Positions 1 through 8,208 of a DNA stretch of 64,000 nucleotides are shown one piece after another. The stretch covers positions 1 through 64,000 of the forward strand of contig NZ_BACP01000046.1 in the NCBI RefSeq assembly GCF_000260415.1, read 5' to 3'. Origin of the DNA: Liquorilactobacillus mali KCTC 3596 = DSM 20444 (lineage in GTDB: Bacteria > Bacillota > Bacilli > Lactobacillales > Lactobacillaceae). The notes below the pieces were generated by a model. It made no database searches, was not told the origin of the DNA, and was given only the letters and a program-made list of their open reading frames with translations. Both the position numbers and the translations under genes were made by a program. Every line of letters starts with the position of its first letter. The first letter of the stretch is position 1.

Positions 1-381
1 GTTAATGACGCTTGGGAGTACTTCAAAGCTAAGGAACGCAAGTTGCTTTCAAATTACCAAACTGGTTCAATTTATGGACGACGTAAAATAGATGTCGAAT
101 CAATTTTTGGTGGGTTGAAGGCTTGTTTGGGTTTTAAAAGATTTTCGGTTAGAGGCCTTGAAAAGGTAAAAAAGGAAGCTGGAATTGCCTTGATGGCGAG
201 GGTTACCAACTATAGCTGTTTTATAAACAAAAAGAAGAGATTAGTGAAAATCAAAGAACAATTTTCGCTAATCTCTTCTTTTTTGAAGGACTTATGGCAC
301 AGCTCCAATGGCAAAATATCTGCCATGCTCATAATTTCTCGGTGGTATTTAAAGTTGAACGACTTACATCATACTCCATAA
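1..381 (+). CDS. IS transposase, C-terminal part (IS1182-like), cut by left edge
   Basis: The frame is open from base 1, so this is the tail of a DDE transposase whose start lies outside the window. The visible core has the RRKIDVESIFG segment, with a candidate catalytic Glu, followed by GFKRFSVRG and a G-ALMA stretch, as in the C-terminal domain of IS1182-type transposases common in lactobacilli. The last 40 or so residues are Lys- and Leu-rich and read through a strong hairpin (232-280), so the original stop may have been nearer the hairpin and the tail may be flanking DNA. It lies downstream of motB in tail-to-tail orientation. Family assignment is from motif memory only. Confidence 0.7.
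   Translation, partial: VNDAWEYFKAKERKLLSNYQTGSIYGRRKIDVESIFGGLKACLGFKRFSVRGLEKVKKEAGIALMARVTNYSCFINKKKRLVKIKEQFSLISSFLKDLWHSSNGKISAMLIISRWYLKLNDLHHTP
232..284. terminator. Bidirectional terminator hairpin
   Basis: A 20-base arm at 232-251 (beginning AAGAAGAGATTAG) pairs with 261-280 across a 9-base loop, with one G-T wobble. T runs follow on both strands, so it can end the transposase transcript from the left and the motA-motB transcript from the right. Confidence 0.65.
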
Positions 382-414
382 GTCTAGATTATTTTATAAA
401 ACTCAAATAAATGG

Positions 415-1182
415 TTAATAACTCGACGAATTTTTTTCAACTATTATCTCTACACGTCGGTTATTGGAACGACCAGAGGCAGTTGTATTTGTGTCTTTAG
501 GTTTGTTCTCACCATATGCTTGGATTGATATATTGTCCTCATTGAAGACCTTATTACTTACGAAAAAATTCATTACCGATATTGCACGTGCAGAACTGAG
601 TTCCCAATTAGATTTATAAGTAGAAGTTGATTTTAAAGGCTGGTTATCAGTATAGCCAGCGATAATAATAGGGTTTGTATTAACTGCCTTAAGGGGATTA
701 AATAATGAAGTTAATAAATTCTGAGTGCTCTCTGATAGAGTTGCACTACCAGAGTCAAACAAGATACTACTATTTATAACTATGTGCAAATCATTACTTT
801 TTATGTAGACTGATACGCTGTTGGTTAAACCAGCATTTTGAAGATTAGTAGCTAATTGTTGTTTGATGGTCTCTAATTGATTATCTACTGCTTGAGAACT
901 AATTGACGATGAATTATCAAGTGAAGAAGCAGAACTTGTGGCTGAGTTTAGTGCAGACCCTTGAGTCTTATTTTTTTCCCCTACATTCACAATAGCATTT
1001 GATGACTGGTGCGTTGACAGCAGTGTTCCAAATTCAGACTTGAATTCTTGAAACTTTTTAGTATCAACTTTAGCCATTGCAAATAAAACAATGAACAATG
1101 CTAACAAGAGAGTCAGCATATCAGAGTATGGTAATAACCAACCTTCGTCGATGTGTTCTTCATTCTTCTTTCGTTTTTTCAT
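415..1182 (-). CDS. motB: Flagellar motor stator protein MotB
   Basis: MotB anchors the proton-driven MotA/MotB stator to peptidoglycan. The 255-residue protein has a short basic cytoplasmic N-terminus, then one membrane helix starting near residue 16 (LLPYSDMLTLLLALFIVLFA) containing the conserved plug-proximal Asp for proton binding. A Ser/Asn-rich linker follows, then a C-terminal OmpA-like domain with the peptidoglycan-binding NWELSSARA and NRRVEI motifs. A longer frame reaches upstream to 1290, but the ATG at 1182 has an AAAGGA ribosome site and gives the normal MotB start. It overlaps the motA end by 23 bases, so the two are translationally coupled. Confidence 0.95.
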   Translation of the reverse strand: MKKRKKNEEHIDEGWLLPYSDMLTLLLALFIVLFAMAKVDTKKFQEFKSEFGTLLSTHQSSNAIVNVGEKNKTQGSALNSATSSASSLDNSSSISSQAVDNQLETIKQQLATNLQNAGLTNSVSVYIKSNDLHIVINSSILFDSGSATLSESTQNLLTSLFNPLKAVNTNPIIIAGYTDNQPLKSTSTYKSNWELSSARAISVMNFFVSNKVFNEDNISIQAYGENKPKDTNTTASGRSNNRRVEIIVEKNSSSY

Positions 1183-1954
1183 CTGCGGAATCCTTTTTAT
1201 TGTTTGATTTCTTTTCATTAGTAAGACTATACAGCTTTTTTTCAATACTGCTTGCTGAAGCACCAGATTGAATGGCAATGACTCCTTCAAGAATCAAAGT
1301 GAGGTGTTCAATTTCTTTTTCAGATTTAACAAGTAATCTTGAGTTGAAAGGAATTAAAATCACATATCCGAAGAAGATACCATATAAGGTTGCAACAAAT
1401 GCCGAAGAAATAGAGGTTCCCAAAGCATTTACATTGTTAAGGTTGCCTAGTGCGCCAATCAACCCAATTACTGCACCCATAACTCCAAGCGTTGGAGAAG
1501 TAGTTCCCGCGGTTTTGAAGATTCCCGCACTTTTTCTGTGACGCTCATCCATACCTTCAATTTCATTTTCCATTATTTCTCTAATTTGCTTTTCCTCTAG
1601 ACCATCAATAACCATTTCAAGCCCCCGCTCTAGAAAGGGATCGTCTAATCCCTCCCTTTGTGACTCCAAGGCAAGTAGACCATCTCGACGAGCAATATTG
1701 GATAAATCGACTATTTTGGAGATGAGTTTTTGATTGTCGAATCTTTTCGTCCTTATTAAAATAAGCAACATCTTAGGAACTTTCTTCAATTCGCTAGATG
1801 GATAACTATTTATAACAGCAGCTATGATGCCTACAAAAATAACAATCATGGCTTCTGGATTTAGCAGCACAGCTATGCTTGCTCCCTTTAAAACCATACC
1901 TACTGTTATTGCGATAAAGCCAAGTATAATACCGATTAGTAGAAAGAAATCCAT
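1160..1954 (-). CDS. motA: Flagellar motor stator protein MotA
   Basis: MotA forms the ion channel with MotB and pushes on the rotor protein FliG. The 264-residue product has the family's four membrane helices: two at the N-terminus (about 1-25 and 30-50) and two near 150-215 (TSPTLGVMGAVIGLIGAL and the FVATLYGIFFGYVILIP region). A charged cytoplasmic loop lies between them (the R-E-GLDDPFLERGLEMVIDG region). The ATG at 1954 has a clear AGGAGG. It is first gene of the motA-motB pair, divergent from the main flagellar run, and a sigma-28-like promoter lies about 50 bases upstream. Whether the ion is H+ or Na+ cannot be settled, though the MotA/MotB type favours H+. Confidence 0.96.
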   Translation of the reverse strand: MDFFLLIGIILGFIAITVGMVLKGASIAVLLNPEAMIVIFVGIIAAVINSYPSSELKKVPKMLLILIRTKRFDNQKLISKIVDLSNIARRDGLLALESQREGLDDPFLERGLEMVIDGLEEKQIREIMENEIEGMDERHRKSAGIFKTAGTTSPTLGVMGAVIGLIGALGNLNNVNALGTSISSAFVATLYGIFFGYVILIPFNSRLLVKSEKEIEHLTLILEGVIAIQSGASASSIEKKLYSLTNEKKSNNKKDSADEKTKEE

Positions 1955-2001
1955 TGAGAATGTGCCTCCTGTGTTAATAGTAGAATTGAGTCTACTGTAT
2001 T

Positions 2002-2027
2002 ATATCGGTTAAGAAATAAAAAATTTA
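2002..2027 (-). promoter_or_regulatory. Sigma-28 (FliA) promoter for motA-motB
   Basis: On the minus strand the sequence reads TAAA-N14-ACCGATAT, close to the Gram-positive sigma-D/sigma-28 consensus TAAA-N15-GCCGATAT. The -35 lies at 2024-2027 and the -10 at 2002-2009, about 48 bases from the motA ATG. The identical arrangement precedes fliC at 45952, and fliA is encoded in this window. Confidence 0.75.
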
Positions 2028-2257
2028 ACACGGGGACAAAAGGCTTATAAAATACCCTAAATTTGCAATTTATTTAAATCAAAAATTAAATAAATTAAAA
2101 ATGAATAATATTATATTTATAATGAATTAATTAATAATATGATAATTTTTTTATTATATCGATATATTATATTATTCATTTTTTCAAAAAATAGATAAAA
2201 ATAAGTTACTAACAATGCTTAATTTCACAATAATTGAGAGCGAAAAAAAGACTAAAA

Positions 2258-2281
2258 TTATGTTGCTAACGAACAACATAA
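2258..2281. promoter_or_regulatory. Palindrome over the flgB promoter (possible operator)
   Basis: A perfect 8-base inverted repeat, TTATGTTG-N8-CAACATAA, covers the -35 and half the spacer of the promoter at 2263-2291. This is a typical operator position. It could instead be an RNA hairpin if transcription starts further upstream. No cognate regulator is identified. Confidence 0.45.
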
Positions 2282-2291
2282 AATGTATAAT
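2263..2291 (+). promoter_or_regulatory. Vegetative promoter for the flagellar/chemotaxis run
   Basis: TTGCTA (2263-2268), a 17-base spacer and a perfect TATAAT (2286-2291) make the best housekeeping promoter in this spacer. It would give a leader of about 95 bases before flgB. This is inferred from sequence only. Confidence 0.55.
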
Positions 2292-2392
2292 TTTGTTATC
2301 AAATATGTACGAAATAGTTAAAGTTTGTTTACAAATTATTTACAATTGTTAAGAAATGTTAAAAATTATTAAGAAAGTTGAAGTGGTATTTG

Positions 2393-2752
2393 ATGGATAT
2401 TTCAAATATATTAAAAAATTCACTAGATGCATCTGCTCTCAGATCTGAAACTATATCGTCTAATATAGCAAATGTAAATACAAGCAACTATAAAGCAAAA
2501 CGAGTAGAATTTGAAAACCAACTGGCAACGGCTTTAAATCTGACCACAACCAAGGAAAATCATATAGGTGCGAACACGGCTAGTCAGGCCCAAGTAACAA
2601 CTGATAACACAACTTCAGTTAATGAGAATGGAAACAACGTTGATTTGGATGTAGAAATGGTTAATCAATCGACGAACGAACTCTATTACAGCTCGATAGT
2701 ATCCCAGCTGAATGGTCGTTATCAAATGCTTAATTACGTACTTAATAACTAG
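2393..2752 (+). CDS. flgB: Flagellar basal-body rod protein FlgB
   Basis: FlgB is a proximal rod subunit. The protein is 119 residues from the ATG at 2393; a TTG 15 bases upstream is also open, but the family begins MDISNIL-like. The rod-family signature SSNIANVNTSNYKAKRVEFE appears near residues 23-42, and the conserved C-terminal helix (DLDVEMVNQSTNELYYSSIVSQLNGRY) begins near residue 85. It opens the flagellar run, followed directly by flgC. The ribosome site (GAAGTGG) is weak. Confidence 0.95.
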   Translation: MDISNILKNSLDASALRSETISSNIANVNTSNYKAKRVEFENQLATALNLTTTKENHIGANTASQAQVTTDNTTSVNENGNNVDLDVEMVNQSTNELYYSSIVSQLNGRYQMLNYVLNN

Positions 2753-2776
2753 TTTTGATTCAGGGGGGTGGCATGA

Positions 2777-3217
2777 ATGAGCGTATTTAATGGATTGGAG
2801 ATAAATGCTAGCGGATTAGCATTGGAACGATTAAAACTTGATACAATCTCAACTAATATTGCAAATGTAAATACAACGCATACTACAGAAGGCGGAGCAT
2901 ATAAGAGCAAAACTGTACAGTTTGGTGAGAGCTTAAAAAATGCTCAAGCAGCTGGGGAATCCGACACGGGAATTGGTTCACAAATGAGTTATGGTGTGAA
3001 AGTTACGGGAATATCTCAGGATAATACAGATAAAGTGGAGTATGATCCCACAAATGCGGATGCAGATCAAAATGGATATGTACATATGTCTAATGTAAAT
3101 TTATCAGATCAGATGGTTAATATGATTCAAACTATGAGAACATATGAGGCTAATACCTCTGCTGCTGAGTCTAATAAGGACATTTTGAAAAAAGCACTAG
3201 AAATATCGAAGAGTTAG
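2777..3217 (+). CDS. flgC: Flagellar basal-body rod protein FlgC
   Basis: FlgC is a proximal rod protein assembled after FlgB. It has 146 residues with the N-terminal STNIANVNTTHT motif and a C-terminal QMVNMIQTMRTYEAN helix typical of the rod/hook family. A GGGGGG-rich ribosome site lies 6-10 bases before the ATG. It sits 24 bases after flgB and 10 before fliE, the order found in Bacillus. Confidence 0.95.
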   Translation: MSVFNGLEINASGLALERLKLDTISTNIANVNTTHTTEGGAYKSKTVQFGESLKNAQAAGESDTGIGSQMSYGVKVTGISQDNTDKVEYDPTNADADQNGYVHMSNVNLSDQMVNMIQTMRTYEANTSAAESNKDILKKALEISKS

Positions 3218-3227
3218 GGGAAATAAA

Positions 3228-3557
3228 ATGGCAGGGATCAGTGGAGTAAGCAATTTAAACAATTATAGTGATTCTGTCCAAAAAATGACGGGATTAACGG
3301 GTCAAACAAGTAAACTAGATGATGATTCACAAAGTGGAAAGTCATTTAGTGATTATTTGACTACAGCGCTGTCGTCTGTTAGTCAGAACATGTCTAATAT
3401 GGATCAGAGTTCGGCTAGTATGGTTTCTGGAAGCAACAGCAATTTAGGGGATGTAATGATAAAGATGACGGAAGCGCAACTTTCCTTAGAGACAGCTGTC
3501 CAGGTTCGTGATAAGTGTATTGATGCATACAACGACATCGCAAATATGCAATTCTAA
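3228..3557 (+). CDS. fliE: Flagellar hook-basal body protein FliE
   Basis: FliE joins the MS ring (FliF) to the rod. It has 109 residues: a Ser/Asn-rich N-terminal half, then SFSDYLTTALSSVSQNM and the conserved C-terminal GDVMIKMTEAQLSLETAVQVRDK helix pair. The strong family C-terminus and the flgB-flgC-fliE-fliF context make the call firm. A GGGGAAA ribosome site overlaps the flgC stop. Confidence 0.94.
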   Translation: MAGISGVSNLNNYSDSVQKMTGLTGQTSKLDDDSQSGKSFSDYLTTALSSVSQNMSNMDQSSASMVSGSNSNLGDVMIKMTEAQLSLETAVQVRDKCIDAYNDIANMQF

Positions 3558-3599
3558 TTTTGAGGACAGTATCAGTATTATGCAGAGGAGAAAAACTAA

Positions 3600-5150
3600 G
3601 TGTTGGAGAGAATTAAAGCATTTTTAGCCAGATGTGGGGAAATATGGCAAGGACAAAGCCGGGTAAAAAAGATAGCCTGGATATCTTCGTTGGTCAGTCT
3701 ATTAGTTGTTGCAGGTGTTGTTGCATATTTAACTACAAGAGTACAGTATGGGGTTTTGTTTACAGATCTGAGTGATGCAGATGCGGGCAGTGTTGCGGAA
3801 ACGCTGAAGAGTGAGGATATTCCCTATAAATTGGGGGACAGTGGAAAAACTATTCTGATACCCCAAGATAAGATAAACCAAACACGAATTGACTTAGCGG
3901 TAGATAATAAACTTCCAGATAGTTCTACGGGTTTTGAGTTGTTTGATAGTACAAGTGTGATGACGACTGATGAGGATCGCAAAGTTATGTATCAGCGTGC
4001 GGTAACAGGTGAATTAGAACAGGCAATCGCGTCCCTTAATGAAGTGCAAAAAGCCAAAGTAATGCTAGTGATACCTAGTCAAAGTGTATTTAGCGATAGC
4101 AGTAGTAACAAAAAAGCCAAGGCATCAATTGTGCTGACACTAAAAAGTGGGGGAATCTCTGGTGAGGCAGTTCAAGGAATCCGTTCCTTAACAACTGGAG
4201 CAGTAGAAGGGCTTACGCAAGATAATGTCAAAATTGTTGATAGTAATGGTAATCTGCTGACAAACTCAGGTGGAAGTAACTCCTCGAGTGGATACAACAC
4301 TAAGTATATGCGGATAAAAAAAGCTTACGAGGCTACGATGGAGAAAAAAGTTAAAAAACTTCTTACTCCTATATATGGTGCAAATAAGATTCGAGTTTCG
4401 ATTGATTTAAATCTGAACTTTGACGCTATAGAAAATAAGACAACTACTTATAGCAATCCTAGTATTAGGAGTGAAGAAGAACAGTCTACAGGAAGTGGAG
4501 TGGCCGCAAGTGGTGAATCTGCTAACAATGCTACTAATGAGACTGCCTCATCAAGTAGCTCAGATAACGGTTCTTATAGTCGTACAGTAAATAACGAGTT
4601 GAATACGCAAGTTACTAAGACAATCAGTGCACCAGGAGCAATCAACAGGATGACGGCCTCTGTCATAGTAGATGGTGACCTTTCACAAACTGATCAAGAA
4701 AAAATTCAAAGTGTTATACAGTCAGCCGTTGGTTATAACCAAGGACGTGGCGATACGATTAATATACAAGGAATTGATTTTGCTAAGAAAAACAAAGCAA
4801 GCAGTTCTAAGAAAAAGAGAAAAACTGCAAAGAATAATTTTATCTGGATATATATTATCGCTGCAATTGGAATACTGGTAGTTATTGGCGCAGTTGTCTT
4901 TACAGTTATGCGAATTAGAAAGAATAGAAATAACGAATATTACGATGACTACGATGTCACTGCAGAAGCAAACTCAGTAGAAAAGACAAGCAACGCTGCT
5001 GATGCTACCACGGTAGAAGATGCTAAGCCCAAAATTGATTTGGAGAAGAGGAAGAAAAAGGTAGAAGAAGATGAGAATGCGAAAAAATTCGCAGATGAAC
5101 ATCCAGAAGTTGTTGCAGAATTATTAAAGGCATGGATGAAAGAAAAATAG
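3600..5150 (+). CDS. fliF: Flagellar M-ring protein FliF
   Basis: FliF builds the membrane MS ring on which rotor and export gate assemble. The 516-residue protein starts at a GTG behind GAGGAG. A first membrane helix lies near residues 24-45, followed by the YscJ/FliF ring domains (including the TRVQYGVLFTDLSDADAG segment), a second ring domain, a low-complexity Ser/Asn stretch near 300-325 and a second helix near 415-440. The acidic C-terminal tail (ADEHPEVVAELLKAWM) matches the FliG-binding end. Confidence 0.97.
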   Translation: MLERIKAFLARCGEIWQGQSRVKKIAWISSLVSLLVVAGVVAYLTTRVQYGVLFTDLSDADAGSVAETLKSEDIPYKLGDSGKTILIPQDKINQTRIDLAVDNKLPDSSTGFELFDSTSVMTTDEDRKVMYQRAVTGELEQAIASLNEVQKAKVMLVIPSQSVFSDSSSNKKAKASIVLTLKSGGISGEAVQGIRSLTTGAVEGLTQDNVKIVDSNGNLLTNSGGSNSSSGYNTKYMRIKKAYEATMEKKVKKLLTPIYGANKIRVSIDLNLNFDAIENKTTTYSNPSIRSEEEQSTGSGVAASGESANNATNETASSSSSDNGSYSRTVNNELNTQVTKTISAPGAINRMTASVIVDGDLSQTDQEKIQSVIQSAVGYNQGRGDTINIQGIDFAKKNKASSSKKKRKTAKNNFIWIYIIAAIGILVVIGAVVFTVMRIRKNRNNEYYDDYDVTAEANSVEKTSNAADATTVEDAKPKIDLEKRKKKVEEDENAKKFADEHPEVVAELLKAWMKEK

Positions 5151-5166
5151 TAGAGGTAGAGTGATT

Positions 5167-6171
5167 ATGGATTCAATAGACGGTATTAAAAAAGCAGCAA
5201 TTTTGTTGATTTCTCTTGGCTCTGAAACATCTGCTAAAATTATGAAATTACTTCCCGACAGTTTTATTCAGAAAGTCAGTTATGAAATTGCTAATACGGA
5301 TTTTGTTAGTCCTGAAGAACGATCTGGTGTGCTTAAGGAATTTGTTGCAACGGCTGATGCACGGCAATATGTTATTGATGGAGGGATAGATTATGCTAGA
5401 GATCTCCTGAAACAAGCTTTAGGGCCCCAAAGGGCAAAAGAAGTGATTGATTTGCTGAACCAGCTCCAGTTAAAAGAAAGACCATTTGAAATTGCTAGAA
5501 GAGCTGATACAGCACAACTGACTAGACTATTACAAGAGGAAAATCCGCAAATAATTGCAATGATAATGTGCTATATTCAGCCAGATAAAGCAGCGGAAAT
5601 ATTAACACATTTTTCCGATGAACTACAGGTTGAAGTTGCGGAGAGAATTGGAACTTTAGGAAGCGTTTCGCCTAGAATCATTAAAAGAGTTGAACAAATA
5701 ATGGAGAACAAGTTCTCAACATCAGTCGAGAACGATACTGAAAATATTGGTGGTGTTCATTCCTTAGTTGAGATACTTAATTCAGTTAGTCGGGGAACGG
5801 AAAAGAATATTCTTTCTGATCTAGAACAAAGGCAACCTGAACTTTCACAAGAAGTTAAAGCCAGTCTCTTTACGTTTGATGATATCGTCAGCTTGGGTAG
5901 CAAAGATGTTCAGAAAGTTTTACGTGACGTTGAAAACTCTGACTTGTCGTTAGCACTTAAGGGTGCCGCAGATTCAATTCGGGACTTTATTTTTGAGAAC
6001 CTTTCTAGTCGAGCGGTTGAAAATCTGAAAGAAGAAATCGAATTTATGGGACCAACACGCCTTTCTGCTGTTGAAGAAGCACAGCAAAAGATTGTCAGTG
6101 TAATTCGTAAATTGGATGAGGCTGGTGAGATTTATATAGAAAGAGGCGAGCAAGATGCAGTTATCGAATAA
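5167..6171 (+). CDS. fliG: Flagellar motor switch protein FliG
   Basis: FliG is the C-ring protein that contacts MotA and transmits torque. The ATG at 5167 (334 residues) is preferred over the upstream GTG at 5161 because GAGGT at 5153 is better spaced. The N-terminal GIKKAAILLISLGSETSAKI binds FliF. The middle has the EENPQIIAMIMCYI (EHPQ-like) motif, and the C-terminal torque helix carries charged residues in the DVEN-DLSLALKGA region. The last 17 bases overlap fliH. Confidence 0.96.
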   Translation: MDSIDGIKKAAILLISLGSETSAKIMKLLPDSFIQKVSYEIANTDFVSPEERSGVLKEFVATADARQYVIDGGIDYARDLLKQALGPQRAKEVIDLLNQLQLKERPFEIARRADTAQLTRLLQEENPQIIAMIMCYIQPDKAAEILTHFSDELQVEVAERIGTLGSVSPRIIKRVEQIMENKFSTSVENDTENIGGVHSLVEILNSVSRGTEKNILSDLEQRQPELSQEVKASLFTFDDIVSLGSKDVQKVLRDVENSDLSLALKGAADSIRDFIFENLSSRAVENLKEEIEFMGPTRLSAVEEAQQKIVSVIRKLDEAGEIYIERGEQDAVIE

Positions 6172-6874
6172 AAATCTTGTTAAAAGTAACGTAATTTCAA
6201 GTATTGAAGAAAAAAGAAAAATTGTTACAAAAATGCCTGAATCAAGGGGAATGCCTAAGTCAAGAAACAATTTGGGTCAGATGGGGAAGCAACAGCGTGA
6301 GAGTTTGGAAGTTTTAAAGGAAACGATTATTGAAAGTGCAAAAGTAGAGGCTAACAAAATTAGGGATAAGGCTTATAAAGATGGGGAAAGAGAAGGCTTC
6401 GAAAAGGGTTATCAAGATGGAAAGAATGAAGGCCAAAAAGTAGCAACTGAATTAATAGAAAAAGCACGAAAAAATTATAAAGACATAGCGGCTGATATTA
6501 AGTGTTATGAGCATGATAAACGTGACGAAATCTTTGAATTTGCAGTTGAAATGGCTGAAATGATTCTGAGACATAGGATAGATGAGGACGCTGGTGAACT
6601 GCTGATATTGGTAGAACCAATTTTTTTCAAGTTAGAAAAACCAGATCAAACATTCATAATACATGCCAATGAACGCTATCATGATTTAATTGTGAAAAAG
6701 ATGGAAGAAAAAAGAAGTGAAGTGAGCAGACTGAGGTACACAATCATTAATGATTCAAAAATGGGACTGTATGAAATTAATATTGAATCTAGTGATTCAT
6801 TAGAAACGTTTAACTTAAAAAATGAGCTAAAAAAATACGTGAATAGCGTTGAGGAGTCTGTAAATGAGCTTTGA
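6155..6874 (+). CDS. fliH: Flagellar export stator protein FliH
   Basis: FliH docks the export ATPase FliI to the C-ring and inhibits it. The 239-residue protein has a basic N-terminus, then the helix with GxxxG-like spacing (DGEREGFEKGYQDGKNEG near residues 75-90), typical of FliH/HrpE stators, and an alpha/beta C-terminal domain. Sequence identity within this family is low, but position between fliG and fliI is diagnostic. It overlaps fliG by 17 and fliI by 11 bases. Confidence 0.9.
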   Translation: MQLSNKNLVKSNVISSIEEKRKIVTKMPESRGMPKSRNNLGQMGKQQRESLEVLKETIIESAKVEANKIRDKAYKDGEREGFEKGYQDGKNEGQKVATELIEKARKNYKDIAADIKCYEHDKRDEIFEFAVEMAEMILRHRIDEDAGELLILVEPIFFKLEKPDQTFIIHANERYHDLIVKKMEEKRSEVSRLRYTIINDSKMGLYEINIESSDSLETFNLKNELKKYVNSVEESVNEL

Positions 6875-8195
6875 AGTACCTTTTGAACATTATTTGGATC
6901 AAGCTAAAAAGAATGATTTTTTTTCAAGCTTTGGCAAAGTGAGCGAAGTTGTTGGTTTAACAATTCGTGTTACGGGAATAGATGTTTTCATGGGTGAAAT
7001 TTGCGAGATTAAGAATAAAAATAGTGAGAAAGTGACGCTGACTGAGGTTGTTGGTTTTATTAAAAAAACGGTTCTACTGATGCCACTGGATGAACTTGGC
7101 GGAATTGGACCAGGTTCGTTAGTAAAGGCAACAGGTAAGAGCCTGACAATCAAGGTGGGCGATTCCTTACTTGGACATACATTAGATGGGTTGGGAAGAC
7201 CCATGGAAAATGAAGAAAAAAGTGATGATCAACTTTTGGAATATCCAGTAATGAGAGAATCTCCAGCTCCATTTAAGCGCAGGACCATTGATACAATTTT
7301 AAGTACAGGTGTGAGAGCGATTGATGGAATGCTGACCGTGGGCGAAGGACAACGAATGGGTGTGTTTGCTGGAAGCGGTGTCGGCAAGAGTACACTTTTG
7401 GGGATGATCGCTAAATATTGTCAAGCAGATGTAATCGTGATTGGACTTATCGGTGAACGAGGTAGGGAAGTTAAAGAATTTATCGAAAAGGATCTAGGCG
7501 ATGAAGGGTATGCAAAATCAGTCGTTGTCTGTGCTACTTCAGATATGCCACCGTTGGTCAGATTGAAGGGTGCATACGTGGCAACCGCAATTGCAGAATA
7601 TTTTAGAGATCAGGGTAAAAAAGTTGTATTGATGATGGACTCAGTCACACGTTTTGCAATGGCACAAAGAGAAATTGGATTATCGATAGGCGAACCACCA
7701 ACTACAAAGGGTTACACACCTTCAGTTTTTGCCACACTTCCTAAGCTTTTAGAAAGAAGTGGAATGTCGGAAGATGGTTCAATTACAGCATTTTATACAG
7801 TGCTTGTTGAGGGTGATGATATGAACGAACCAATCGCAGATTCAGTTCGTGGAATTCTCGATGGACATATTGTCTTATCCAGAAAAATTGCAAGTAAGAA
7901 TCACTATCCAGCAATTTCGATTCAAGATAGCTTGAGCAGGTTGATGAAATCCTTGATTACAAAAGAACATGAAAATGACGCAAAAGAACTGCGTGAAAAC
8001 ATAACCGTGTACGCAGATGCAAAAGATTTGATTGATATTGGAGCATATAAGAATGGTGCGAATCCAGTCATTGATTATGCAGTTTCCTTGCACCACCCTA
8101 TTGAAGACTTTCTCTGCCAGTCTGTAGATGAATATGAAACTTTTGATGAGACAGAAGGGAAACTGCATCAATTGTTTGATCAATATAATTTGTAG
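6864..8195 (+). CDS. fliI: Flagellum-specific export ATPase FliI
   Basis: FliI is the F1-beta-like ATPase of the flagellar type III exporter. It has 443 residues with Walker A GSGVGKST near residue 170, the GLIGERGREVKEF segment, Walker B VVLMMDSVTRFAMAQRE and the ATPase alpha/beta signature PAISIQDSLSRLM. A GAGGAG ribosome site within fliH precedes the ATG, so the two are coupled. Length and motifs are normal. Confidence 0.97.
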   Translation: MSFEVPFEHYLDQAKKNDFFSSFGKVSEVVGLTIRVTGIDVFMGEICEIKNKNSEKVTLTEVVGFIKKTVLLMPLDELGGIGPGSLVKATGKSLTIKVGDSLLGHTLDGLGRPMENEEKSDDQLLEYPVMRESPAPFKRRTIDTILSTGVRAIDGMLTVGEGQRMGVFAGSGVGKSTLLGMIAKYCQADVIVIGLIGERGREVKEFIEKDLGDEGYAKSVVVCATSDMPPLVRLKGAYVATAIAEYFRDQGKKVVLMMDSVTRFAMAQREIGLSIGEPPTTKGYTPSVFATLPKLLERSGMSEDGSITAFYTVLVEGDDMNEPIADSVRGILDGHIVLSRKIASKNHYPAISIQDSLSRLMKSLITKEHENDAKELRENITVYADAKDLIDIGAYKNGANPVIDYAVSLHHPIEDFLCQSVDEYETFDETEGKLHQLFDQYNL

Positions 8196-8208
8196 AATCA
8201 GGAGGAAA

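Larger units (their letters stand above)
1955..2392. other. Divergent motA/flgB intergenic region
   Basis: This very AT-rich 438-base spacer separates motA-motB from the main flagellar run. It holds the motA sigma-28-like site (2002-2027), a long A/T tract (about 2070-2210) with no recognisable signal, and the palindrome and vegetative promoter described separately. No open frame worth calling was seen. Confidence 0.7.

Noticed and set aside
2378-2392. TTG start for FlgB 15 bases upstream of the ATG
   Set aside because: The family begins at the MDISNIL position and the TTG has no ribosome site of its own.
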